DNA of 64,000 bases from CADEFX01 sp963806735 (GTDB lineage: Bacteria > Pseudomonadota > Alphaproteobacteria > Rhizobiales > Hyphomicrobiaceae): positions 1 through 64,000 of the forward strand of contig CAWEBE010000079.1 in the NCBI GenBank assembly GCA_963806735.1, given 5' to 3'. Both the position numbers and the translations under genes were made by a program. Positions within the stretch are counted from its first letter, which is position 1. The number at the start of each line of letters is the position of its first letter. Below, in pieces: positions 7,755 to 16,482 of the stretch. Below the pieces are notes generated by a model that saw nothing but the letters and a program-made list of their open reading frames with translations, made no database searches and was not told the DNA's origin.

Positions 7755-7865
7755 TCAGTGTGCCGATCTCCTCGACGTTATGATTAATTGGAGGTGGTCC
7801 TCGGCGATGCGCCGTACACCCGAACGCACCACGGCATGGTCATCAGCGATCAGGATGCGGGTCAT
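7755..7865 (-). pseudogene. NarL/LuxR-type response-regulator fragment
   Basis: ATG 7865 overlaps the stop of the preceding receiver gene (ATGA). The 36-residue product MTRILIADDHAVVRSGVRRI matches the start of NarL-family response regulators, including the acidic pair before the phospho-acceptor, then degenerates and stops (SRRSAH). The rest of the receiver and the HTH domain are gone. It was probably the second gene of an operon with the receiver at 7862-8257. Confidence 0.65.
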
Positions 7866-8257
7866 GGGCACACCCTCGATGACAATTCCCACTGTCTACG
7901 TGAGCCCTGGCAAGATCGCAGAATGGCGTCCGGGTCGTAGGGCTTGCGGAAAAACAGGCTCTCCGGCACCAGCCGTGACGGATCGGGGGCATTGCCCTAT
8001 GCATAGATGACCGGCATCGTCGGCTGTGCCGCGCGAAAGGCGTCGGCCACATCCCAGCCGGTCAGCGCGCCCTTCAACTGGATGTCGGTGATGACAATAT
8101 CGATGTGCTGGCCCGCCTTCAGCATGGCAATCGCCTGCTCGGCACTATCTGCTTCCAGCACGCGCCAGCCTGCATCTTGGAGATGGCTGACGAGGAAGTC
8201 GCGTACCAGCCAGTCATCCTCGACCACAAGCACCACCGCTCGCCGCGTGCGGAGCAC
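7862..8257 (-). pseudogene. Response-regulator receiver protein with an in-frame nonsense codon
   Basis: Reads from a GTG at 8257 as a single-domain receiver: VLVVEDDWLVRDFLVSHL, phospho-acceptor Asp in DIVITDIQLKG, Thr/Ser-Ala region PTMPVIYA. A TAG at 7997-7999 then falls exactly where the family has S in Y-A-S-G-N. The same frame continues as GNAPDPSRLVPESLFFRKPY with the conserved Lys-Pro, to a normal stop at 7862. A single C-to-A change (TCG to TAG) explains it. An EcfG promoter lies upstream at 8338-8362. Confidence 0.82.
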
Positions 8258-8337
8258 CGGCCATATCCTCTCGTTGCGCTGGTTTAGGCGACCGCTGCGA
8301 GCATCCGGCTCGCCGTAAGAGCGGTCCTGTAGGGCTC

Positions 8338-8362
8338 AACGGCAAACTCCCTCCCATGTTCC
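8338..8362 (-). promoter_or_regulatory. EcfG-type general-stress promoter
   Basis: Minus strand GGAAC (8362-8358), 16 bases, CGTT (8341-8338), an exact match. It would drive the receiver gene starting at 8257 and the NarL fragment behind it. Confidence 0.72.
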
Positions 8363-8501
8363 GAGAAAAGTACGAAATCGCACAATTGACAGTAGATCGG
8401 GTGTTTCAGCGGGTGTAAGCTCTTCACATCGTCCGGGCGAACCTCCGGGACACGGACGGCAGAGAGACGGCTGGTGCTCTCCCTGAACCAGGGATCGAGC
8501 C

Positions 8502-9188
8502 ATGCCAGAGCCCATCACGCGCGGCGATATCTCCAATTTCATCCTCAAGCGCTTGTCAAATGACGACTTTAGCTTGCTGCAAGCTCATCTCGAAGCGACG
8601 CGCCTGCCCGTGCACAAGGCGTTGGAAGCTCGCAACCGCAAGATCAGGACCGTCTACTTCATGGAGAGCGGCTTCGCCTCGGTGGTGGCCAATGGCGCTA
8701 CACAACCGAGCATCGAGGTCGGCCTCATCGGGCGCGAAGGCATGAGCGGTCTGGCCGTGGTCTTGGGCGCTGACCGTCCCGCACACGAGACCTACATGCA
8801 GGCCGCTGGCAGCGGCTTGTGCCTTGCCGCCGACAGCCTGCGATGGGTCATCGACAAGAGCCCCTCACTGCATCGCGAGCTGCTCAAGGCCGCGTATGCC
8901 TTCCAGACGCAGGTCACGCAGACGGCGCTGGCCAACGGTCGCAGCAAGATCGAGGAGCGGCTCGCCCGCTGGCTACTGATGGCCGATGACCGCATCGACG
9001 GTGACGCGCTGCCGCTGACACACGAGTTCCTGTCCTTGATGCTGGGCGTGCAACGCTCGGGCGTCACCCTCGCCGTGCAGGCGCTGGAGGCGGACGGGTT
9101 GATTGCGGCACGCCGGGGCCGGATCAGCATCCTCAACCGCGCCAAGCTGGAGAAGAAGTCCAATGGCACCTACACGCCGCAGCGGTAA
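8502..9188 (+). CDS. Crp/Fnr-family transcriptional regulator
   Basis: A 228-residue cytoplasmic regulator. Residues ~20-125 form a cyclic-nucleotide-binding-like beta-barrel (VYFMESGFASVV, EVGLIGREGMSGLAVVLG). The C-terminal winged HTH is HEFLSLMLGVQRSGVTLAV with LEADGLIAARRGRISIL. It has no N-terminal Fnr cysteine cluster, and the Arg/Ser pair that binds cAMP in Crp is not evident, so the ligand is unknown. Similar regulators without a known ligand are abundant in Bradyrhizobiaceae. It is intact, unlike the neighbouring signalling genes. Confidence 0.9.
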   Translation: MPEPITRGDISNFILKRLSNDDFSLLQAHLEATRLPVHKALEARNRKIRTVYFMESGFASVVANGATQPSIEVGLIGREGMSGLAVVLGADRPAHETYMQAAGSGLCLAADSLRWVIDKSPSLHRELLKAAYAFQTQVTQTALANGRSKIEERLARWLLMADDRIDGDALPLTHEFLSLMLGVQRSGVTLAVQALEADGLIAARRGRISILNRAKLEKKSNGTYTPQR

Positions 9189-9556
9189 CGACGCGCCGCT
9201 TGGCGACGACACATTACCGGACGTGTCGATCACGCACCGCGTGGCGCAGGCGGCGTTAGGATGCGGGCAATGCCGCGAATGGGACGCGGCGGCTACGACG
9301 TGGGTGGGAAGTAGCAGGCCAACACCATGCGGGGGAGGCACGTTCCGGCAACGGGGGGATCGAGGAAACGAGCGAGGGAAGCTCGCGTGTTGGCCTTGCG
9401 GGACCATCGTCACGAATTGGCGTCATGGCCAATCAGGGTATGCCCGGAAATTTCGCGGGGAGATTACCGAACACGACGGTGACTTTAGTCGCGTTGACCA
9501 ACGCCGAGCACAAATTAGACTGCGCGCGAGAAAAAACGGCAGGGAGGGCGCTGACC
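9189..9556 (+). other. No recognisable gene
   Basis: Between the Crp/Fnr gene and the small duplicated gene. I see no coding frame, RNA gene or terminator that I can support here. Confidence 0.5.
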
Positions 9557-9869
9557 ATGGGCACGGTTGTCCCATTTGCAAAAAAATGGCGTGCACTTAC
9601 TGATGTCGAGATCGAGTATTTAATCGACGCAGTGGCGGCCAAAGGCAGTGGCGATCGTAAACAAGCAACCTCACAGCGCCGTCAAGGCGACCACGCCATG
9701 GCCGCTGCTTGGGAGCGACAGGCGGTTGTCGCCGCATCGTAAACAAGCAACCTCACAGCGCCGTCAAGGCGACCACGCCATGGCCGCTGCTTGGGAGCGA
9801 CAGGCGGTTGTCGCCGACAGGCTGAGTAACCTGCTCATGGAGAGTAGGTCGATCGAGGCTTATCGGTGA
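9557..9869 (+). pseudogene. Small hypothetical protein gene disrupted by an 82-bp tandem duplication
   Basis: The start ATG 9557 follows AGGGAGGG with eight bases spacing. The product begins MGTVVPFAKKWRALTDVEIE and includes SQRRQGDHAMAAAWERQAVVA. As it stands it reads through the first copy of the duplicated unit and stops after 61 residues. If one 82-bp unit is removed, the frame runs on to DRLSNLLMESRSIEAYR and ends at the TGA at 9867-9869, giving ~76 residues. The unit is not a multiple of three, so the duplication causes the frame change. Function unknown. Confidence 0.6.
9654..9816 (+). repeat. 82-bp perfect tandem duplication
   Basis: Copy 1 is 9654-9735 and copy 2 is 9736-9816 (one base short). 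Both start ATCGTAAACAAGCAACC and end TGTCGCCG. I see no mismatch, which suggests a recent event. Confidence 0.95.
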
Positions 9870-9870
9870 G

Positions 9871-10986
9871 CGCGCCAAGCTCCTAGACACGCCGACCTAC
9901 ATGCGCGCGCCCGGCGAGGCGAGCGGCATTTTCGCGCTCGAATCCGCCATGGACGAGCTCGCGGTGGCGCTGAATATCGATCCCGTCGAATTGCGCCTGC
10001 GCAACGAGCCAGTTCAGGACGAAGGCAAGCAGCTGCCGTTCTCAAGTCGCTCGACGCGGGAATGCTATCGGGTTGCCGCCGAGCGCTTCGGTTGGAGTCG
10101 ACGCAACCCCGAGCCGCGCTCGATGCGTGACGGGCGCTGGCTGATCGGCTGGGGCATGGCGACGGCTACCTATCCCATGAACTACGCACCGGCTTCCGCC
10201 ATGGCGCGCCTGCTGCCGGACGGCACCGCCGAGGTCGCGAGCGCGGCGAGCGACATGGGGCCGGGCACCTGGACGTCGATGACGCAGGTGGCGGCCGAGA
10301 CTCTCGGCCTGCCGATCGAGCGCGTGAAGTTCACCTTGGGCGACACGCGGCTGCCGAGAGCGCCTGTGCATGGCGGCTCGCTGACGATGGCGAGCGTCGG
10401 CAGTGCCGTGCAGGCCGCCTGCCGCAAGGCACGTGAGGAAGCGATCGCGCGCGGCGGTGCCAACGATCTCGGCGAAGCCATGCGCAGTATTGGCCAGCCC
10501 GTTGAGGCCTCCGCCGATACAAAGCCGGGCGACGAGGGCCAGCGCTTCTCCATGCATGCCTTCGGGACCGTGTTCGTGGAGGTCGCCGTCGACCCGGATC
10601 TCGGGGAGACGCGCGTGCGGCGCATCGTCGGCGCCTACGGTGCTGGCCGCATCGTCAACCCCAAGACCACGCGCAGTCAGTGTATCGGCGGCATGATCGG
10701 CGGCATCGGCATGGCGCTCATGGAGCATTCGGTGGTGGACGGCCGCACCGGGCGCGTTGTGAACGCCAACTTTGCCGAATACGCGGTGCCGGTCCACGCC
10801 GACGCGCCGCCTGTCATGGACGCGATCTTCGTCGACGAGCACGACCCACGCGTGAACCCGCTTGGCGTCAAAGGGGTCGGCGAGATCGCCATGGTGGGCG
10901 TGGCACCGGCCATCGCCAACGCCGTCTTTCACGCGACCGGCAAGCGCATCCGCGAGCTGCCGATCACGCCGGACAAACTCCTCTGA
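9871..10986 (+). pseudogene. Xanthine dehydrogenase / aldehyde oxidoreductase molybdenum subunit, 5' half missing
   Basis: About 370 C-terminal residues of a molybdopterin-binding subunit of the PaoC/YagR type, which oxidises aldehydes or purines. Seen: PTYMRAPGEASGIFALES at the start, GTVFVEVAVDPDLGETRV, GGMIGGIGMALMEHSV and near the end GVKGVGEIAMVGVAPAI with the catalytic Glu. Family members are ~730 residues, so the first half is missing; no FeS or FAD subunit genes are near. Homology begins at ~9871, directly at the stop of the small duplicated gene, which marks a deletion or recombination joint. Confidence 0.88.
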
Positions 10987-11037
10987 AGCGAGGCCACTGT
11001 TCGTCGCAAGCACGTGCAAGGAAACCACCGAAGAAAA

Positions 11038-11550
11038 ATGATGATTACACGCAGGCAAATCGTGGCGACAGCGGGCGGCGTCGCAGCTTTGGCTGCCGCC
11101 GGAGCTGCCGCCGCGCAGGGATTGAATGCTGCAACTCAAGCAAGGAATGGAAAGATGCAGATCACACGAAACGGCTCGCGGCCGTCCGCCAAGGGGCCGG
11201 CGCAGTACTTCACTGGTGCGGTGCGCGTCGATCCGATGTTCCAGTCGGGCGATCCGGCGCGCGTATCCGGCGGGCATGTCACGTTCGAGCCGGGCGCGCG
11301 TAGCGCGTGGCACACGCATCCGCTCGGGCAGACGCTGATCGTCACATCGGGACTGGGCTGGGCCCAGGTCGAGGGCGGACCGATCGAGGAAATCCGGCCC
11401 GGCGATGTCATCTGGTTTCCGCCGGGCCTGAAGCATTGGCATGGAGCGGCGCCGGTAACCGCCATGTCGCACATCGCCGTCACGGAATTTCAGAACGGCA
11501 AGAACGTCGACTGGCTGGAAAAGGTGAGCGACGAGCAGTACCGGCGTTGA
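11038..11550 (+). CDS. Exported cupin-domain protein
   Basis: About 170 residues. The start MMITRRQIVATAGGVAALAAA looks like a twin-arginine signal. The cupin carries the metal-ligand motif (ARSAWHTHPLGQTLIV, His-x-His) and the second motif PGDVIWFPPGLKHWHGA with a further His. It resembles the small cupins annotated as (R)-mandelonitrile lyase-like or quercetinase-like; the substrate is unknown. A carboxymuconolactone decarboxylase and a cyclophilin-like gene follow, a grouping often seen in soil proteobacteria. ATG 11041 is an equally good start. Confidence 0.85.
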   Translation: MMITRRQIVATAGGVAALAAAGAAAAQGLNAATQARNGKMQITRNGSRPSAKGPAQYFTGAVRVDPMFQSGDPARVSGGHVTFEPGARSAWHTHPLGQTLIVTSGLGWAQVEGGPIEEIRPGDVIWFPPGLKHWHGAAPVTAMSHIAVTEFQNGKNVDWLEKVSDEQYRR

Positions 11551-11596
11551 CGATGGCCCCTCGCCTTTGCGCGCGATCCGAAGAAAGGAAAACTCC

Positions 11597-12367
11597 TTGA
11601 GACGTCGAACCGGACTCTTGACACTTTCACTTTTCGCTTTGGCTTTAACGCTGGCAGTCCCGGCCATCGCCGGAAGCCCGACAAGCAAGGACATCCAGAT
11701 GGTCGCGCCCGCGCTCGACAAATACACGCAGGATCGGCTGCTCGGCGAGGTGTGGAAGCGGCCAGGCCTTTCGTCGCGCGACCGCAGCGTCGTCACGCTC
11801 GCTGCGCTAGTCGGGCGCAACCAGACGATCGCCCTTGCGGATCACCTGAAGCTTGCGCTGGACCATGGTGTGAAGCCAGCGGAGATCTCCGAGCTAATTA
11901 CCCATCTGGCGTTCTATTCCGGCTGGGGCAACGCGATGGCGGCCGTTGCCGTGACGAAAGAGGTGTTCGCGGAGCGCAAGATTGGTGCCGACAAGCTGCC
12001 TGCGGCGTCCCCGGCGCTGCTGCCGCTCAACGAGGCCGCCGAAGCCGATCGTGCCAAGCGCGTCGGCGATCAGTTCGGGGCAATGTTCCCGGGCGTCGCG
12101 CAATACACGACTGACGTCCTGTTCCGCGACCTGTGGCTGCGTCCTGATCTCGCGCCGCGCGACCGCAGCCTGGTCACGATCAGTGCCCTCATCGCCAACG
12201 GCCAGGTCGCGCAGCTAACGGGCCACATCCCTATCGGGATGAACAATGGCCTCACTCAGCCCGAGATTGCCGAGGCCATCACGCATCTCGCCTTCTACGT
12301 GGGATGGCCCAACGTGTTCTCGGCGATGCCGGTTGCGAAGGACATTTTTGAAAAGCGGGGCCGGTGA
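11597..12367 (+). CDS. Exported carboxymuconolactone decarboxylase family protein (two CMD domains)
   Basis: About 256 residues starting at TTG 11597, chosen because AAGGAAA lies eight bases upstream and the product then opens with a signal peptide (MRRRTGLLTLSLFALALTLA). Two AhpD/CMD-like halves follow: WKRPGLSSRDRSVVTLAALV with HLAFYSGWGNAMAA, and WLRPDLAPRDRSLVTISALI with HLAFYVGWPNVFSA. Family members include gamma-carboxymuconolactone decarboxylases and peroxidase-related proteins. The CxxC of AhpD is absent, so a thiol peroxidase role is unlikely. Confidence 0.88.
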   Translation: MRRRTGLLTLSLFALALTLAVPAIAGSPTSKDIQMVAPALDKYTQDRLLGEVWKRPGLSSRDRSVVTLAALVGRNQTIALADHLKLALDHGVKPAEISELITHLAFYSGWGNAMAAVAVTKEVFAERKIGADKLPAASPALLPLNEAAEADRAKRVGDQFGAMFPGVAQYTTDVLFRDLWLRPDLAPRDRSLVTISALIANGQVAQLTGHIPIGMNNGLTQPEIAEAITHLAFYVGWPNVFSAMPVAKDIFEKRGR

Positions 12368-12430
12368 CCGATCTCGGAAAGCCGCCCCAGCCTGCTTCAC
12401 TGTTAAAACTACAAGACAAAAGGAACCCAC

Positions 12431-12850
12431 GTGAAGTGTTTCGAACTGCTCGCGGCAGCTTCAGTCATCACACTCGGACTGATCGGATCTGCAATGGCAC
12501 AAGAGCGCATCCTTATTTCCTCCGACTGGGGCAAGGTCACTGCCGAACTGGCCGACAACAACGCGACCCGAGCGCTGCTCAAGATGCTGCCAATCACGAT
12601 CGAAATGCGCGATCACCTCCGTCAGGAAAAGACCGGCAATCTGCCTTCGCCCTTGCCCGCGGTCGAGCGGCAGCTCGATTTCTCGACCGGGACGCTGGGA
12701 CTCTGGAATTCCAATCACTTTGTGATCTACTACCGCGACGGCCGCGTTCCTCAGCCGGGGATTATCTTAATCGGCCGAGTGACGGATGATGTTTCTATTT
12801 TTGATCGGTCCGGTCCGGTCACCGTCCGCGTTGAACACATTCAAAAATGA
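12431..12850 (+). CDS. Exported cyclophilin-like domain protein
   Basis: 139 residues from a GTG at 12431 (AAGGA upstream). A signal peptide ends near SAMAQ (residue ~23). The mature part matches the cyclophilin-like (DUF369-type) fold: ELADNNATRALLKMLPITIE, EKTGNLPSPL, and NHFVIYYRDGR near the end. Proteins of this fold are structurally like cyclophilins but have no demonstrated prolyl isomerase activity. The stop overlaps the ATG of the following SDR fragment. Confidence 0.78.
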   Translation: MKCFELLAAASVITLGLIGSAMAQERILISSDWGKVTAELADNNATRALLKMLPITIEMRDHLRQEKTGNLPSPLPAVERQLDFSTGTLGLWNSNHFVIYYRDGRVPQPGIILIGRVTDDVSIFDRSGPVTVRVEHIQK

Positions 12851-13017
12851 TCGAAGCTGAGGTGAAAACTCAGATGAACCCGATCTATGATTTCAACGGG
12901 CAGGTAGCTCTGGTCACGGGCGCGGCCAAAGGCATGGGGCTGGCAACGGCACGGATGTTCGCCCAGAGCGGCGCATCCGTTGTGCTGGCCGACGTGGACG
13001 GCGATCTTGCCGCGCGG
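12847..13017 (+). pseudogene. Short-chain dehydrogenase, N-terminal fragment
   Basis: About 57 residues: the cofactor-binding start of an SDR (GQVALVTGAAKGMGLATARM, then ASVVLADVDGDLAAR). The ATG at 12847 overlaps the preceding stop (ATGA). Homology ends at ~13015 at the sequence CCGCGCGGTCGC, after which a different frame continues as a SWIM-type protein. The catalytic part of the SDR is lost. Confidence 0.8.
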
Positions 13018-13714
13018 TCGCACCTACGTCCGCAACGGCTCCGTTATAGACTTGCAGATCGCAAAGAGCACGGTGTCGGCGCTGGTCAGCGGCTCCAACC
13101 TCTCCACGGTGACGATCACGATTGCGCCCGTCACGGAGCAACGATGGAAGGGGATTTGTGCCGGGACCATCAATTCGCTGGTCGAGCTGCTGCAGGGCCG
13201 ACTTTCCAAAGGTGTCATGGACCGGGTGTGCCGGGAAGGCGATGGGCTCTTTCCCAACCCACAGGAGATCAAGCTGTCCTGCGGCTGTCCAGACTGGGCC
13301 GACATGTGCAAGCACGTTGCGGCGGTGCTCTATGGTGTCGGCGCCAGGCTCGATGAAAAGCCCGCCCTTCTGTTCGAGCTACGCGGTGTCGACGAAAACG
13401 AATTGCTCGCAAGTGCTGGACGGGAGCTTTCGCTCAAAAAGGTAGTGCCAGCCGTAACGAAGGTGCTTGATGATAATGATGTCGCCGCCCTGTTCGGGCT
13501 GGAAATGGCTGAGGCCGTGACATCGGAGACGCCCACCGGACCCGAACGCACTCAGAAACGCAAGAAGTCGAGGCCCCCGAAATCGAACGTAGGAAATAGC
13601 CCCGTGAGTGCCACCAAAGGCACCCGAAATCGGGCAAAACGGCAGGGGCTCGCGACAGCAGCACGGTCCATGGGCAATCAGCGGAAGAGGAGAAAAAGAT
13701 CAAGGGCCACCTGA
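13010..13714 (+). pseudogene. SWIM zinc-finger protein, N-terminal part missing
   Basis: From RGRTYVRNGSVIDLQI the frame gives the C-terminal ~230 residues of a SWIM protein. The zinc motif CxCx(n)CxH appears as CGCPDWADMCKH, followed by the typical AAVLYGVGARLDEKPALLF. The end is a basic Lys/Arg/Pro-rich tail, as in DNA-binding proteins. Full-length relatives have an N-terminal portion before YVRNGSV that is missing here. The joint with the SDR fragment is out of frame, so this part has no own start codon that I can defend. Confidence 0.78.
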
Positions 13715-13883
13715 CCTCTGTGTCCTTCCGCCAAGGCAAGGAGTACATGTCACCGACTATGAGTATTCATCACAGCGCTTTGGCAACAGGAAAGTACCGG
13801 CCAGAATAGGCAAGACCTGCAACCGATTGCGGGCGAATGGGCGGCCCCGCGACGGGCATTGCGGCAAAGTGCAGTCGTGTGAT

Positions 13884-16110
13884 TCAGGTGTGACCGCGAG
13901 TGGTGAACTCGGTATCGCCCATGACGAGAAGTTCCTTGAGCTTCGACCATCGTCGCCGGCCGCGGGTCCCGCGCACGGCGATGGCGATTGCTTTCTTCTG
14001 CCCGACCAGGACCACCAATCGTTTGCCGCGTGTCATGCCGGTATACAGCAGATTGCGTTGCAGCATAGCGTAGTGCTGGGTGACGATGGGAATGACCACC
14101 GCTGGATATTCGGAGCCCTGCGACTTGTGAATGGTCGTCGCGTACGCCAGCACGATCTCATCGAGTTCTCCGAACGGGTAGAGGACCGGCCGGCCGTCGA
14201 AGTCGATCGTGACAACAAATTCCTCGGCATCAATGGCGGTGATGAACCCGATATCGCCGTTGAAGGTCTCCTTCTCGTAGTTGTTGGTAATCTGCATGAC
14301 CTTGTCGCCCACCCGATAGGTGAAGCCGAACCTCTCGATGGCCGGGCGCTCGGAATGCTCGGGATTGAGGGCCGCTTGCAGATCGAGGTTGAGTGACCGG
14401 GCACCCGCACCGCCTCGGTTCATGGGGCAAAGCACCTGCACATCGCGGATCGGGTTGAGGCCAAAGCGGGTCGGGATGCGCTCGGCGACGACCTTTACGA
14501 TCTTGGCCGCGGCGTCCTCGGGATCAGCGGCTTCGACGAAATAGAAGTCGGACGTCTCGGTGCCCGGTGCCGCCAACTCGGGCATGGCGCCGCGGTTGAC
14601 GCGGTGGGCATTGACGATGATGCGGCTCTCGCTCGCCTGGCGGAAGATCTCGGTCAGACGCGCAACCGGTGCCCGGCCGGACGCAATCAGATCGACCAAC
14701 ACTTGGCCGGGGCCGACGGAGGGCAGCTGATCGACGTCTCCGACGAGTACGAGGGCTGCGGTGTCGGGCAGGGCCTTCAGGGTCGCCGCCATCAGCGGCA
14801 CGTCGACCATCGACACTTCGTCGAGCACCATGACATCACACTCGAGCGGGTTGTCGGCGCCGTGCAGAAAGCCGCCCTCTTTGGGGTCGTAGGCGAGCAG
14901 ACGATGGATCGTCCTGGCCTCAAGCCCCGTGCTCTCGGATAACCGCTTTGCGGCCCGGCCGGTCGGGGCCGCGAGCAGCGGGTTCACACCCTTCGCCTTC
15001 AGGATGGCGAGGATCGAGCGAATGATAGTCGTCTTGCCGACCCCCGGCCCGCCGGTCACGACCATCACCTTGGCCTTCAGCGCCAGCCTGACGGCCTCCT
15101 TCTGGCCCGCAGCGAGCGCAACGCCGAGGCGGGCCTCGGCCCAGGGAAGAGCCTTGTCGGTTTCGATCGCGGCCCAGGACGGCCTGCCGACCGCGAGGTT
15201 GCGGATGATTGCCGCGACGGTCTCCTCGGCTCGGCGCAGGTGGGGTAGGAAGACGCAGCTCACGTTCTCGATCGTGTCTTGAATGACGTGGCCTTCCGCC
15301 GTCTCCAGGGCGAGGGCATCGATCAAGGTGCTTGGCCCGATTTCGAGCAATTCAACGGCGAGCTTCAACAACTCGTCTTCAGGCAGCGCGCAGTCGCCGT
15401 TCTCGACCGCCTGAAGCAGCGCATAGGACAGTCCCGCACGGGCTCGCAGCATCGAGTTCTTTGGGAATGCCGAGCTTCTGGGCGAGTTGATCTGCGGTCT
15501 TGAAGCCGATGCCGCGAATGTCTCGCGCCAGGCGATAGGGGTTCTCTTTCACCAGCGGAATGGCGTCGGCGCCGTACGTCTTGAAGATCCGCACGGATCG
15601 CGATGTGCCGACGCCATGGCTCTGCAAGAAGACCATGATTTCGCGAATGGCCTTCTGCTCGCTCCAGCTGGACGTGATGCGATTGAGACGCGTCTTTCCG
15701 ATGCCATCGACCTCGAGCAAGCGCTGGGGCGTACGCTCGATGACGTCGAAGACGTTCTCCCCGAACGCCGCCACCAGCCTGCCGGCGAAGTGCGGGCCGA
15801 TCCCTTTGATCATGCCTGATCCGAGATAGCGCTTGATGCCCTCGATGGAAGAGGGTGGCACCACCTGTAGGAAGCTGGCCCGAAACTGAGGCCCATGCTC
15901 TCGGTGCTGCTGCCACTGACCGCTCGCCTGAATGCTCTCTCCCGCATGCACCTCGGCTGCGGAACCCAGCACCGTGACGAGATCTCGGTGACCTCGGACT
16001 TTGACGCGCAGGACGCAGAAGCCAGTGTCGGCGCTGTGAAAGGTCACGCGCTCGACAAGCCCCGACAAGGGCTCTCTGTTCCGCTCACCATCTTGCCCGA
16101 CCCTGGCCAT
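13884..16110 (-). pseudogene. recD2: RecD2-type superfamily 1B DNA helicase, one frameshift
   Basis: Two frames give a full-length (~740 residue) RecD2. The N-terminal frame (from ATG 16110) has the OB-like segment SGLVERVTFHSADTGFCVLR and helix-hairpin-helix stretches (MIKGIGPHFAGRLV, VDGIGKTRLNRI, IRGIGFKTADQLA). The C-terminal frame (from 15452) has Walker A GGPGVGKTTI, Walker B VMVLDEVSMVD and the UvrD-like end YATTIHKSQGSEYPAV. The switch is at 15443-15460: the sequence reads IPKE-LDAAS where IPKx-SMLRARAGL is expected, so one extra base is present. Otherwise every motif is kept; a sequencing error or recent mutation fits best. Confidence 0.9.
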
Positions 16111-16286
16111 GGCGTGTGCTCGGTCCCAGCGCGAGATCAGTCGTTACCTTTCCTACGCTATGTGGTGCGCCAATTCATGCTCCGGTCCCGTATATGCACC
16201 TGGATATTGGCGAACAGTGCTGCTGCCGGGGGAGGAATGACCGTATCCTGAGTGGGGGACGGAGCGGGAGCATTCCGTCACTGCTG

Positions 16287-16430
16287 TTAGGTTACGAGCT
16301 GGAGCACGTGCTCTTCCCAGGTAAGGAGTGCCTCCTTCATTTCCGGAAGATACCCAAACCGATTGTAGACGCCCGCGACGCCACCAAATGTGCCGGACAC
16401 GTGATTGAGCACGTCGTTTCGAAGGCCTTT
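16287..16430 (-). pseudogene. Tyrosine integrase, C-terminal remnant
   Basis: The minus frame ending at 16287 reads NDVLNHVSGTFGGVAGVYNR then FGYLPEMKEALLTWEEHV. This is the C-terminal end of phage-type tyrosine integrases, where the Tyr nucleophile sits in V-Y-N-R. The rest of the gene is not found upstream. It stands between two helicase genes and indicates a past integration here. Confidence 0.75.
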
Positions 16431-16482
16431 GGAAATAGAACGTGCTATGTTTTGAGTGATGCCACTGCTGGCGGCTTTGGAC

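Noticed and set aside
9654..9816. A CRISPR-like repeat array
   Set aside because: Only two adjacent units without spacers; it is a simple tandem duplication. No CRISPR array or cas gene was found elsewhere.
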